A stretch of DNA of 64,000 nucleotides from Massilia rhizosphaerae. Lineage in GTDB: Bacteria > Pseudomonadota > Gammaproteobacteria > Burkholderiales > Burkholderiaceae_D. Every line of letters starts with the position of its first letter. Position 1 is the first letter of the stretch. The DNA lies in the NCBI RefSeq assembly GCF_016093545.1, contig NZ_JADKYX010000003.1:372001-436000 (forward strand). Direction: 5' to 3'. Below, piece by piece: positions 51,577-60,020 of this stretch. The notes beneath the pieces are model-generated. The model saw nothing but the letters and a program-made list of their open reading frames with translations. It did not search any database and was not told where the DNA came from. Both the position numbers and the translations under genes were made by a program.

Positions 51577-52125
51577 TCAGTCGGCCTTGAGCACGGCCGC
51601 GTCGGCGACCATGGTTTTTTCCTTGGCGGGACGGAGCGTGATGCGCAGTGCGGCGACGTCGCTCGCGCCCGCCGCGGAGGTGTGCTCGACCTTCACGAAT
51701 TCGCAACCGTCCGGCGCGTCGGGCGGCACGCCGGTCCAGGCCACGCTCCATGTGCCCTGGGCGTCGCGGGTTTCCACTTTGTCGAGATGCTGCAGGGCGG
51801 CCGGATTCAGCGCGATGCGGAAGGCGCGGGTCCGGATGGGCGTCCCGAACGTGAACTCGGAGGCGTACGGCTGGCCGGGGACGGGCGCGGCCTTCGTCGT
51901 GGCGAGCCACAGGCCGGCCGTGATCGGGACATCGCCGAGCGTGCACTTGGCCGGCAGCGTCGCGAGCCTGACCGTCACATCTGCTGCTTCGCGGCGCGCG
52001 TCGTCGATGATCTTCTGGACGTCCGCCGGCGGCTTCGGGCCGCACGCCGACAACGCGGCGCAGGTGCCGGCCAAGGCCAGCAGGATGGATGGGATGGCGC
52101 GGGCGCATTGGATGAATCGGGTCAT
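51577..52125 (-). CDS. Lipoprotein of unknown function
   Basis: Protein of 182 residues with a lipoprotein signal peptide (LLALAGTCAALSAC, LSAC lipobox near residue 28). The mature part has a short helical start (VQKIIDDARREAADVTVRLA) and a beta-rich domain with two cysteines (C61-like KCTLG and DGCEF) that could be bridged. No family recognised. Convergent with proB, 18 bp apart. Confidence 0.7.
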   Translation of the reverse strand: MTRFIQCARAIPSILLALAGTCAALSACGPKPPADVQKIIDDARREAADVTVRLATLPAKCTLGDVPITAGLWLATTKAAPVPGQPYASEFTFGTPIRTRAFRIALNPAALQHLDKVETRDAQGTWSVAWTGVPPDAPDGCEFVKVEHTSAAGASDVAALRITLRPAKEKTMVADAAVLKAD

Positions 52126-52230
52126 GGAATTTCGCCGTGATGATGGTGGTCCGTGGACTGGCCCATGCCAGCCGGCCGTGAATGTAGCACGCGGCAGGCG
52201 TTGGTAAATACGCGGATTGTCACCGCGGGT

Positions 52231-52848
52231 TCAGGGCGCCTGGCTGGCAAGCAGCATGCGCATCCCGGCATACCCGAACACGCCGGCCAGCGCGGCATTC
52301 ACCCAGCGCTCGCCCGCGCTATAGGCGCGTCGCGCCGCGTGGGTGGAAAACGCCAGCGCGTAGCAGCAGAAGATCGTCGCGCTGAGCGTCGCGCAGGAGA
52401 GGACGAATGCCAGCGCGTCGGCCTGGCGCGCGCCGGTGGGCAGGGCCAGCGACACCACCGACAGCCAGACGACGATCGACTTCGGATTCGTCAGGTGCAT
52501 GGCCAGGCCGCGCGCGCATGTGCGCGCATAGCCTTCGCGCACCGGCTCCACCGTCGTCGCGCGTGCCGCGCCGCGCACCCTGCGCGCCGCCTGCCACGCC
52601 ATCCACAGCAGGTACAGCCCGCCGATCGCCCTGACGACGGCCAGCGCGCCGGACCAGCGTTCCATCAGCGCGGCCAGTCCGAACGCGGCCGACAGGCCCC
52701 AGCACAATGAACCGCAGACGATGCCGGACGCCAGCGCCAGCGCCCGCGTGCGGCCCTGGGCCATCGCCGTGCCCATGACGGCGAGGACGCTGGGACCCGG
52801 GCTCGCGACCCCGATCGCGAACGCCGTGTAGGCAAGGAGTGCAGCCAT
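52231..52848 (-). CDS. LysE/RhtB family amino-acid exporter
   Basis: Inner-membrane protein of 205 residues with about six helices. The LysE-family start (YTAFAIGVASPGPSVLAVMG) and the LTNPKSIVVWLSV motif are characteristic of homoserine/threonine-type exporters. Substrate not known. ATG 52848 has an AAGGGAAC site upstream; it lies 11 bp after the VOC-protein gene on the same strand, suggesting co-transcription. Confidence 0.88.
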   Translation of the reverse strand: MAALLAYTAFAIGVASPGPSVLAVMGTAMAQGRTRALALASGIVCGSLCWGLSAAFGLAALMERWSGALAVVRAIGGLYLLWMAWQAARRVRGAARATTVEPVREGYARTCARGLAMHLTNPKSIVVWLSVVSLALPTGARQADALAFVLSCATLSATIFCCYALAFSTHAARRAYSAGERWVNAALAGVFGYAGMRMLLASQAP

Positions 52849-52859
52849 GTCGTGTTCCC

Positions 52860-53252
52860 TTACGCAGGATCGTGGCACACCACGCACAGCTTGTTGCCGT
52901 CCGGGTCGCGCACGTAGGCGCCGTAGTAATTCTCATGGTATTCCGGCCGCAGCCCCGGCGGGCCGTCGCCGCGGCCGCCGTGCGCCAGCGCGACGGCGTA
53001 GGCCGCGTCGACGGCCGCGCGGCTGGGCGCCAGCAGGGCCGTCATGTGGCCGTTGCCTGCCGCGTGCGGCTGGCCGTCGTACGGGGCACCGATCAGGAAC
53101 AGCGGGCGCGGCCGGCCCGGCTGCTGCCAGCCGGCCCACGGCCGCGAGCGGTCGCGGAAGCGCGCCTGCAGGCCCAGTGCCGCCATCAACGGTTCGTAAA
53201 ACGCGAGCGCCCGGTCGAAATCGCCGACGCCGATGAATACGTGGGAAAACAT
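52860..53252 (-). CDS. VOC-family (glyoxalase-like) protein
   Basis: Protein of 130 residues with the two beta-alpha-beta-beta-beta modules of the VOC superfamily (FSHVFIGVGDFDRALAFYEP; YGAYVRDPDGNKLCVVCHDP). Metal-binding His and Glu positions are plausible (His5; HENYYGAYVRDPDG). These proteins serve as small metalloenzymes or antibiotic-binding proteins; no substrate can be assigned. First gene of a pair with LysE. Confidence 0.85.
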   Translation of the reverse strand: MFSHVFIGVGDFDRALAFYEPLMAALGLQARFRDRSRPWAGWQQPGRPRPLFLIGAPYDGQPHAAGNGHMTALLAPSRAAVDAAYAVALAHGGRGDGPPGLRPEYHENYYGAYVRDPDGNKLCVVCHDPA

Positions 53253-53343
53253 CGTCGCCTCATGGTAAAAAAAGATGACAAATCGTTACAATAAAGCCCC
53301 GGCACGCGAGGCTGAAATCAAGAAGCCATTCATATTGCTCGGT

Positions 53344-53349
53344 TATAAT
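53344..53349 (+). promoter_or_regulatory. -10 element before the lipid-linked pentose cluster
   Basis: A perfect TATAAT, 46 bp before the first cluster gene. No good -35 hexamer is found 16-18 bp upstream, so an activator may be needed. The rest of 53253-53395 is the divergent promoter region shared with the VOC gene. Confidence 0.4.
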
Positions 53350-53395
53350 ACTGAACTTTTGCTATTAAGTATTTCACAGTGTCTGGTGATAACGC

Positions 53396-54862
53396 ATGAG
53401 TTCGCCAGTCTCCCTGCAGGACACTCAATTGAACACGGCCCCCCTCATCGTCGACCTGGACGGTACGCTGATCCATACCGACATGCTGCACGAATCCGCG
53501 CTGCGGGTTTCGCGCGACCGTCCGCTGGACGTGTTGCGCATCCCGCTGTGGCTCCTGCGGGGCAAGGCCGTCCTGAAGAGCGAACTGGCCAGCCGCAGCA
53601 GCTTCGACGCGGCGCTGCTGCCGTATAACGAATCGCTGCTGGACTGGCTCAGGGAAGAGCGCGCGGCCGGCCGCCGCATCGTGCTGTGCACGGCGTCCGA
53701 CCGGTCCATCGCAACGGCCGTGGCCGACCACCTGGGCGTGTTCGACGACGTGCTGGCCAGCGACGGCGACGTCAACCTGGCCGGCGACCACAAGGCCGAC
53801 GCGCTCGCAAAGCACTACGGCCACGGCAACTTCGACTACGTCGGCAACTCCAGCGCGGACCTGAAGGTGTGGCGCCGCGCGCGCCGCGCCATCGTCGTCA
53901 ACGGCGGGCGCGGCCTCGCGCGCAAGGCGGCGGAACTGTGCAGCGTCGAACGCGAATTCCCGCCGCAGAAGCGCGGCATCGCCGCGTGGCGCAAGGTCTT
54001 GCGCGTGCACCAGTGGATGAAGAACCTGCTCCTGTTCGTGCCGCTGCTGGCCGCGCACCGCATCGCCGACGTGGACGGCTGGCTGACCCTCGTGCTGGCC
54101 TTCGTCTCGTTCAGCCTGTGCGCGTCGACGGTGTACATCTCCAACGACCTGCTCGACCTGGAGAGCGACCGCGCCCACCCGCGCAAGCGCCTGCGCCCGT
54201 TCGCGTCGGGCGCCGTGCCCGCCTGGCAGGGCGTCGCGCTGGCGCCCGTGCTGCTCGCCGTCAGCCTCGCGCTGGGCGCTTTCGTCGGCGGCACGTTCCT
54301 GCCCTGGCTGCTGTTCTACTTCGTGCTGACGTGCGTGTACTCGTGGGGTCTGAAGCGCGTGATCCTGTTGGACTGCATCACGCTCGCCATGCTGTACACC
54401 TTGCGCATCACGGCCGGCGCGGCCGCGCTGTCGATGCCGCTGTCGTTCTGGCTGCTGGCGTTTTCCGTGTTCCTGTTCCTGTCGCTGGCGTTCGTGAAAC
54501 GCTATGCCGAACTGCAGACGCAGGCGCTGTCCGGCAAGCAGAAAGTGCATGGCCGCGGCTATTACACGAGCGACGAGCCGCTCGTGATGAACCTCGGCGT
54601 CACGGCCGGCTATGCGTCCGCCGTCGTGCTGGCGCTGTACCTGAACAGCGACGCGGTGCTGGAACTGTATGCGCAGCCGGAAGCCGTGTGGGGCGCCGTG
54701 CCCGTGCTGATCTTCTGGATCAGCTGGATCTGGATGCAGGCGCACCGCGGCCATATGCACGACGACCCGGTGGTGTTCGCCGTGAAGGACCGCGCCAGCC
54801 GGCTGGCCGGGCTCGCGTTCGGTGCCGCGCTCGTCGTCGGCGCGCTCGGGTGGCCATGGTAA
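53396..54862 (+). CDS. HAD phosphatase-UbiA prenyltransferase fusion (DPPR-synthase-like)
   Basis: Protein of 488 residues with two parts. Residues about 15-200 form a HAD-type phosphatase (DLDGTL nucleophile at Asp20/Asp22; CTASDRSI; VGNSSADLKVW). Residues about 205-488 are a UbiA-family membrane prenyltransferase with about nine helices and the metal-binding NDxxDxxxD motif (SNDLLDLESDRAHPRKR). This resembles decaprenyl-phosphate phosphoribosyltransferase (mycobacterial Rv3806c), which attaches phosphoribose to polyprenyl phosphate. The fused HAD domain could remove the 5-phosphate, the step done by a separate protein in mycobacteria. Overlaps the next gene (DprE1-like) by 7 bp. Confidence 0.88.
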   Translation: MSSPVSLQDTQLNTAPLIVDLDGTLIHTDMLHESALRVSRDRPLDVLRIPLWLLRGKAVLKSELASRSSFDAALLPYNESLLDWLREERAAGRRIVLCTASDRSIATAVADHLGVFDDVLASDGDVNLAGDHKADALAKHYGHGNFDYVGNSSADLKVWRRARRAIVVNGGRGLARKAAELCSVEREFPPQKRGIAAWRKVLRVHQWMKNLLLFVPLLAAHRIADVDGWLTLVLAFVSFSLCASTVYISNDLLDLESDRAHPRKRLRPFASGAVPAWQGVALAPVLLAVSLALGAFVGGTFLPWLLFYFVLTCVYSWGLKRVILLDCITLAMLYTLRITAGAAALSMPLSFWLLAFSVFLFLSLAFVKRYAELQTQALSGKQKVHGRGYYTSDEPLVMNLGVTAGYASAVVLALYLNSDAVLELYAQPEAVWGAVPVLIFWISWIWMQAHRGHMHDDPVVFAVKDRASRLAGLAFGAALVVGALGWPW

Positions 54863-56151
54863 GAATCTCGTCGTGGGGCCGGCTGGACAGCCACGAACAC
54901 GACCTCGTGCCGCTCGCCGACCGCGACCAGGCCGTGCGGGCCGTCGCGGGCGGCCGCGGCCTCGCGCAGGGCAATGCGCGCAGCTATGGCGACGTGTGCC
55001 TGAACCCGGACGGGCGGCTGTGGCGCATGACGGGCCTGGACCGCTTCATCGCCTTCGATCCGGCCAGCGGCCGGCTGCGCTGCGAAGCGGGCGTGCTGCT
55101 GCGCGACATCCAGCGCATGAGCATCGCCCATGGCTGGCTGCTGCCGGTGACGCCGGGCACGCAGATGATCACGGTGGGCGGCGCCATCGCCAACGACGTG
55201 CACGGCAAGAACCACCACGTGCTGGGATCGTTCGGCGACCACGTATTGAAACTGCGCCTCGCGCGCACGGACGGCCGCGTCATCGAGTGCGGCCCGGACG
55301 CCGAGCCGGACTGGTTCGCGGCTACTGTCGGCGGCATGGGCCTGACGGGCGTGATCGTCGAGGCCGAGCTGCAACTGCGCCGGGTGTCCGGTCCGTGGCT
55401 CGTGACGGACACGGTCCCTTACCGCAACCTCGACGAATTTTTCCAGCTGGCCGACACCTCCGAGGCGGGCTGGGAGCAGACCGTGTCGTGGGTCGACTGC
55501 CTGTCCGGCATCGGCCGCGGCCTGTTCTTTCGCGCGAACCCGGCCGAGATCCCGGACCGCATCGCGCAGTCGGGGCGCAAACCGAAGCGCGTGCCGTTCG
55601 TGCCGCCCGTGTCGCTCGTGAACGGCGTGTCGCTGCGGGTGTTCAACGAGGCGTACTTCCGCGCCAACACGTTCAAGGCGGGCTACGCCGTCGCGCACTT
55701 CGAAACCTACACCTACCCGCTGGACAACCTGCACGACTGGAACCGCATGTACGGTCCGCGCGGGTTCTACCAGTACCAGAGCGTCGTGCCGCGCACGGCC
55801 GGGCGCGCCGCGATCCGCGCGATGCTGGAAGCGATCAAGGCGTCGGGGCAGGGCTCGTTCCTGGCCGTCCTGAAAACCTTCGGCGACCGCGCGAGCCGCG
55901 GCATGATGAGTTTTCCGCGGCCCGGCGTCACCCTGGCGCTGGATTTTCCCAACCGCGGCGCGCGGACCGCCGCCTTGTTCGAGCGCCTCGACGCCATCGT
56001 GCGCGACACGGGCGGTCGCATCTACGCGGCCAAGGATGCGCGCATGCCGCGCGACCTGTTCGAATCGGGCTACCCGCGCCTGGCCGAATTCTTGCAATAC
56101 CGCGACCCGGGCATCAGCTCGGCCATGTCGCGCCGTCTGATAGGAAGCTGA
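54856..56151 (+). CDS. dprE1: DprE1-like polyprenylphosphoryl-ribose oxidase
   Basis: FAD-dependent oxidoreductase of 431 residues closely resembling mycobacterial DprE1. The FAD-binding block reads GGAIANDVHGKNHHVLGSFG, followed by ATVGGMGLTGVI and, in the C-terminal half, WNRMYGPRGFYQYQ, ALDFPN and YAAKDAR. The residue aligned with Cys387 of M. tuberculosis DprE1 (target of benzothiazinones) is Ala361 here. With the next gene it should epimerise C2 of polyprenylphosphoryl-ribose to arabinose. ATG 54856 overlaps the UbiA gene stop; 1 bp separates it from the SDR gene. Confidence 0.9.
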   Translation: MVRISSWGRLDSHEHDLVPLADRDQAVRAVAGGRGLAQGNARSYGDVCLNPDGRLWRMTGLDRFIAFDPASGRLRCEAGVLLRDIQRMSIAHGWLLPVTPGTQMITVGGAIANDVHGKNHHVLGSFGDHVLKLRLARTDGRVIECGPDAEPDWFAATVGGMGLTGVIVEAELQLRRVSGPWLVTDTVPYRNLDEFFQLADTSEAGWEQTVSWVDCLSGIGRGLFFRANPAEIPDRIAQSGRKPKRVPFVPPVSLVNGVSLRVFNEAYFRANTFKAGYAVAHFETYTYPLDNLHDWNRMYGPRGFYQYQSVVPRTAGRAAIRAMLEAIKASGQGSFLAVLKTFGDRASRGMMSFPRPGVTLALDFPNRGARTAALFERLDAIVRDTGGRIYAAKDARMPRDLFESGYPRLAEFLQYRDPGISSAMSRRLIGS

Positions 56152-56152
56152 T

Positions 56153-56905
56153 ATGCCGGATTCCCTCCAACGCATCGTGATCGTCGGTGCGACTTCTTCG
56201 ATCGCCGAGCATTGCGCGCGCCTGTGGTCGACCCAGGGCCGCGTCGCGCTGACGCTCGTCGGCCGCGATGCCGCCCGCCTGGAGCGCGTGGCCGCCGACC
56301 TGCGCGTGCGCGGCGGTGGTGCGACCGTCACGGTGCGCACCGCCGATTTCTCCGACCCGCGCGCCATCCGCGCGCTGGCCGATGCCGTCGTGGCCGAGGG
56401 GATGCCGCAACAGGTGCTGATCGCGCACGGCTCGCTGCCGGACCAGCAGCAATGCCAGCGCGACCTCGACGCGGCCCGCGAGGCGCTGGACGTGAACGGC
56501 GTGTCGCCCGTGCTGTTCGCGGAAGCGTTCGCCGGCCACATGGAGCCGGTGGGCGGCGTCATCACGATCGTCGGTTCCGTCGCGGGCGACCGCGGACGGC
56601 GCTCGAACTATGTGTACGGCGCGGCCAAGGGCCTCGTCACGCGCTACGCGCAGGGCTTGCAGCACCGCCTGGCCGGCAGCGGCAGCGCGTTGAAAGTCGT
56701 GCTGGTCAAGCCGGGACCGACGGCCACGCCGATGACGGCGCACCTGCCGCAGCAGGGCCTCGCGCCCGTCGAACAGGTGGCGCGCCTGATCGTGGATGGA
56801 TCGAAGGCCGGCAAGCCGGTCGTGTACGCACCCGGCAAGTGGGCGTTGATCATGATGGTGATCCGCCACCTGCCGGCGTTCGTCTTCAACAAAATGAACA
56901 TTTGA
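56153..56905 (+). CDS. dprE2: DprE2-like short-chain dehydrogenase
   Basis: SDR of 250 residues: NAD(P)-binding GATSSIAEHCARLW near the start and the active-site YGAAK (Tyr-x-x-x-Lys) with a preceding serine (TIVGSVAGDRGRR). The C-terminus has a hydrophobic helix (ALIMMVIRHLPAFVF), as in membrane-associated DprE2. DprE2 reduces the 2-keto intermediate made by DprE1 to give polyprenylphosphoryl-arabinose. Directly follows the dprE1-like gene. Confidence 0.88.
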   Translation: MPDSLQRIVIVGATSSIAEHCARLWSTQGRVALTLVGRDAARLERVAADLRVRGGGATVTVRTADFSDPRAIRALADAVVAEGMPQQVLIAHGSLPDQQQCQRDLDAAREALDVNGVSPVLFAEAFAGHMEPVGGVITIVGSVAGDRGRRSNYVYGAAKGLVTRYAQGLQHRLAGSGSALKVVLVKPGPTATPMTAHLPQQGLAPVEQVARLIVDGSKAGKPVVYAPGKWALIMMVIRHLPAFVFNKMNI

Positions 56906-56910
56906 CGGCC

Positions 56911-57066
56911 ATGCTGGACACTCCACATTCGCGGTTCCGGGCCCTGTACGACGACGTGTATCGGGCCGGCGCACGCAACCCCGTTCCGGGCAATCCCGAC
57001 GTCGAGGCAGCCCACCTCGCCCTGTACAGCGCCGCATCGGCGCCCATCGCCGCTGGAGTCCAATGA
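56911..57066 (+). CDS. Possible 51-residue coupled peptide
   Basis: ATG 56911 opens a 51-codon frame (HSRFRALYDDVYRAGARNPV ... SAASAPIAAGVQ) that ends in a TGA overlapping the ATG of the next gene. It fills the only gap in the cluster. No good ribosome binding site and no family; it could equally be an untranslated spacer. Confidence 0.3.
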   Translation: MLDTPHSRFRALYDDVYRAGARNPVPGNPDVEAAHLALYSAASAPIAAGVQ

Positions 57067-59066
57067 TGATGAACCGTCCCTCTTCCGTCGTCGCCGACGA
57101 TCGTCAACCGCTGATGAATGCCCGCACCCTGTCGCCGAACGTGCTTCTGTTCCTGGCGATCGCCATCGCACTCATGATCTTCCAGTGGCAGATCGATGCG
57201 AACAAGGTGCTGCACGAGATGGGCGACTTCGGCGCCAACAGCCTCCTGATCCTCGACGCCAAGCGCCTGCACCTCCTGTACGGGAATTACTCGCGCATCG
57301 GCGTGAACCACCCCGGCCCCGCGATCCTGTACGTGCTGGCTTTCGGCGAACTGGTCTTCCACGACTGGCTGCACGTCGTACCGTCTCCGTTCTCGGGCCA
57401 GTTGCTGGCCGTGTGCCTGTACAGCGCCGCCTGGATCGTGACGGTGTTCGCACTCGTCCGCCGCATGGTGGGCGGCGTGGTGCCCGCGCTGATGTTCACG
57501 CTCGTGTTCACGGCGGCGCTCGGCCTGTTCGAACCGTCGGTCTTTCTCGGCATCTGGTTCCCGGACCTGTACATCCTGCCGTTCGCCGTGGTGGTGCTGT
57601 CGATCTCGCGCCTGGCTTGGGGACGCACGGACGCGCTGCGCACGCTCGCCGTGTCCAGCGGCTTCGTCATCAACGGCCACGTTTCGTTCATTCCGATGCT
57701 CGGCGTGATGCTGATCGTGATGCTGGCCGCGAACTTCCTGATCACGCTGCGCAATCCGGAGCGGCGCATCCTGTCGGCCGCCTTCCTCGTGCGCCACCGC
57801 CGCGACATCCTGGTTTCGGTGGGCATCCTGTTCCTGTTCTTCGTCCCGCTGATCCTCGCGACCATCGTCGATTTCCCGGGGCCGGTTTACGGCTACATCT
57901 GGTTCGGTAGCAACGACAAGCACAATTCTTTGCAGGACGCGCTGGCGTTCGTCGGCCTGTTCTGGGAGCCGGGCTATGCGTGGGCCTGGGGCGTGGCCGT
58001 GGCGCTGATGTTGCTGACGGGCGTGCGCGTGGCGTCGAAGGGCGTGCTGCGCGACGTGCGCGCGCTCGGCATCGCGTTCGTCGCGGCGTCGGCGGCGCTG
58101 CTGTTCTACGCCAAGTTCGGCATCGATCGCCTCGGCCTCGTCTATCTCGGCCTGTTCTACTACGCGGTGCCGGCGCTGGCTGCGGGCTTGGGCCTGCTGT
58201 GCCTGTACGAGGCGGCGCGCTCGAAGGCGAAGACCGTCGCCGCCGGCATCGTGACCGTCGCGGCCATCGTTGCCACCGGCAACGCGGTGAAAGTGCCGGT
58301 GTACTACAACGAGCTGTACGACATTCCGGGCTCCGCGCAGCTGTACGACCAGTTGCGCAAGCTGCCCGGCCATGGGCGCATCGTGCTGGACGTGGAGCAG
58401 AACGGCAAGGCCTGGGAATACGTGTGGGGCAACGTCGTTGCGCTGCAGTTGTATGCGCGCCGCCAGGGCGAGGACCTGTTCTGCATTAACGAGCACTGGC
58501 AAATCCTGTTCACCCGCCCGGCCAAGTGCCGTCCGGAAGAGTTGAACACGCCGCGGCGCTTCTTCGTGCGCCCGATGCGCACGTCCAACATGGCCGCGGA
58601 AGATCCGGATTTCCAGGGCCAGGGCCTGCTGCTGTACCGCCACGGCCGCGTGCTCACCCCGGCCGCTTACACGCGACTCGTAGACCACCACGACTATTTC
58701 CGCTCGATCCTGGGCAAGGGCTGGTCCAACATCGAGACCGACTTCGTGTGGTCGATGGGTCCGGTGGCGGAGATCAACCTGCCCGCCGATCCGCGGCGCG
58801 CGCAAGAGATCCACCTGGACCTGGGCGGCTTCATTCCCGAGAAGTCCTTCCGCCAGCACGTCGACGTCACCGTGAACGGCAAGCCAGCGGGCGGCTGGGA
58901 CTTCGACAATTTCGAGATACGCCGCCAGGTCAGGATCCCGCTGGGCCCCGAGCCGGGCGCGCCGCAGCACATCGAACTGCACATCGCGCACCCTGTCTCG
59001 CCGAAACAATACAACTGGTCGCCGGACGGTCGCCTGCTCGGCGTGTCGCTGTACGGCATCCGATGA
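57063..59066 (+). CDS. GT-C-like membrane glycosyltransferase, candidate pentosyltransferase
   Basis: Protein of 667 residues with about eleven to twelve transmembrane helices in the first ~420 residues and a soluble periplasmic C-terminal domain (about 430-667) with a beta-sandwich character. The first periplasmic loop has an acidic GDFGANSLLI block and YSRIGVNHPGPAILY, resembling the conserved HPGP loop of predicted GT-C transferases that use polyprenyl-phosphate sugars. Placed right after the DprE1/DprE2-like genes it is the best candidate to use the lipid-linked pentose. GGAG precedes a run of three ATG codons (57063-57071). No named family recognised, so the activity is inferred. Confidence 0.65.
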   Translation: MMMNRPSSVVADDRQPLMNARTLSPNVLLFLAIAIALMIFQWQIDANKVLHEMGDFGANSLLILDAKRLHLLYGNYSRIGVNHPGPAILYVLAFGELVFHDWLHVVPSPFSGQLLAVCLYSAAWIVTVFALVRRMVGGVVPALMFTLVFTAALGLFEPSVFLGIWFPDLYILPFAVVVLSISRLAWGRTDALRTLAVSSGFVINGHVSFIPMLGVMLIVMLAANFLITLRNPERRILSAAFLVRHRRDILVSVGILFLFFVPLILATIVDFPGPVYGYIWFGSNDKHNSLQDALAFVGLFWEPGYAWAWGVAVALMLLTGVRVASKGVLRDVRALGIAFVAASAALLFYAKFGIDRLGLVYLGLFYYAVPALAAGLGLLCLYEAARSKAKTVAAGIVTVAAIVATGNAVKVPVYYNELYDIPGSAQLYDQLRKLPGHGRIVLDVEQNGKAWEYVWGNVVALQLYARRQGEDLFCINEHWQILFTRPAKCRPEELNTPRRFFVRPMRTSNMAAEDPDFQGQGLLLYRHGRVLTPAAYTRLVDHHDYFRSILGKGWSNIETDFVWSMGPVAEINLPADPRRAQEIHLDLGGFIPEKSFRQHVDVTVNGKPAGGWDFDNFEIRRQVRIPLGPEPGAPQHIELHIAHPVSPKQYNWSPDGRLLGVSLYGIR

Positions 59067-59075
59067 GGACTTCGC

Positions 59076-60020
59076 ATGACTGACTTGAACCGCAAGATCG
59101 TCCTGCCCGGCGGCGCCGGGCTGGTCGGACAAAACCTCGTGGCGCGGCTGATGGCCCGCGGCTACCGCAACATCGTCGTGCTGGACAAGCACCGCGCCAA
59201 CCTCGAGGTGCTGCGCCGCGTGCAGCCCGACATCGCGGTCGAATACGCCGACCTGGCCGAGCCGGGCGAGTGGTCGCGCCACTTCACGGACGGTTCCACC
59301 GTCGTCATGCTGCAGGCCCAGATCGGCGGCAACGACTGGACCGATTTCGTGCGCAACAACGTCGACGCGACGCGCCACCAGCTCGACATCATCAAGGGCC
59401 AGCCGAACACGCGCCTCGTCGCGATCAGCTCCTCGGTCGTCGTGTCGGTGGCCGACGATTTCTACACGCGCAGCAAGCGCGAGCAGGAAGCGATGGTGCT
59501 CGCGAGCGGCATCGCCTGCCCCGTGCTGCGGCCCACGCTGATGTTCGGCTGGTTCGACCGCAAGCACCTGGGCTGGCTGTCGCGCTTCATGAGCAAGGTG
59601 CCCGTGTTCCCGATCCCGGGGCACGGCCGCTACATGCGGCAGCCCTTGTACGTGGGGGACTTCTGCAGCGTGATCATCGGCTGCATCGAAGACCCGTCCA
59701 TCGCGGGCGTCTACAACATCTCGGGCCACGAGGAAGTCGACTACATCGACATCATCCGCGAGATCAAGCGCGTGACGCGCGCGAAGACCCCGATCGTGAA
59801 AATCCCGTACGGCCTGTTCTACGGGCTGCTCTGGGTGTGGGGCAAGTTCGACAAGAACCCGCCGTTCACGACGCAGCAGCTGGCTGCGCTCGTCGCGCGC
59901 GACAGCTTCGAGGTGATCGACTGGCCCGGCATGTTCAAGGTGCAAAGCACCCCGTTCGCGCAGGCCATCGACGAAACCTTCAACGATCCGAAATACAGCA
60001 ACGTCGTCCTGGAGTTCTGA
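59076..60020 (+). CDS. NAD-dependent epimerase/dehydratase family protein
   Basis: Extended SDR of 314 residues: NAD-binding GGAGLVGQNLVARL and the active-site YTRSK (Tyr-x-x-x-Lys). The substrate-binding half contains RPTLMFGWFDRKHLGWLSRF and a hydrophobic C-terminal segment (FYGLLWVWGKF). It probably modifies a nucleotide- or lipid-linked sugar in the same pathway. Its stop abuts the next start. Confidence 0.85.
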   Translation: MTDLNRKIVLPGGAGLVGQNLVARLMARGYRNIVVLDKHRANLEVLRRVQPDIAVEYADLAEPGEWSRHFTDGSTVVMLQAQIGGNDWTDFVRNNVDATRHQLDIIKGQPNTRLVAISSSVVVSVADDFYTRSKREQEAMVLASGIACPVLRPTLMFGWFDRKHLGWLSRFMSKVPVFPIPGHGRYMRQPLYVGDFCSVIIGCIEDPSIAGVYNISGHEEVDYIDIIREIKRVTRAKTPIVKIPYGLFYGLLWVWGKFDKNPPFTTQQLAALVARDSFEVIDWPGMFKVQSTPFAQAIDETFNDPKYSNVVLEF

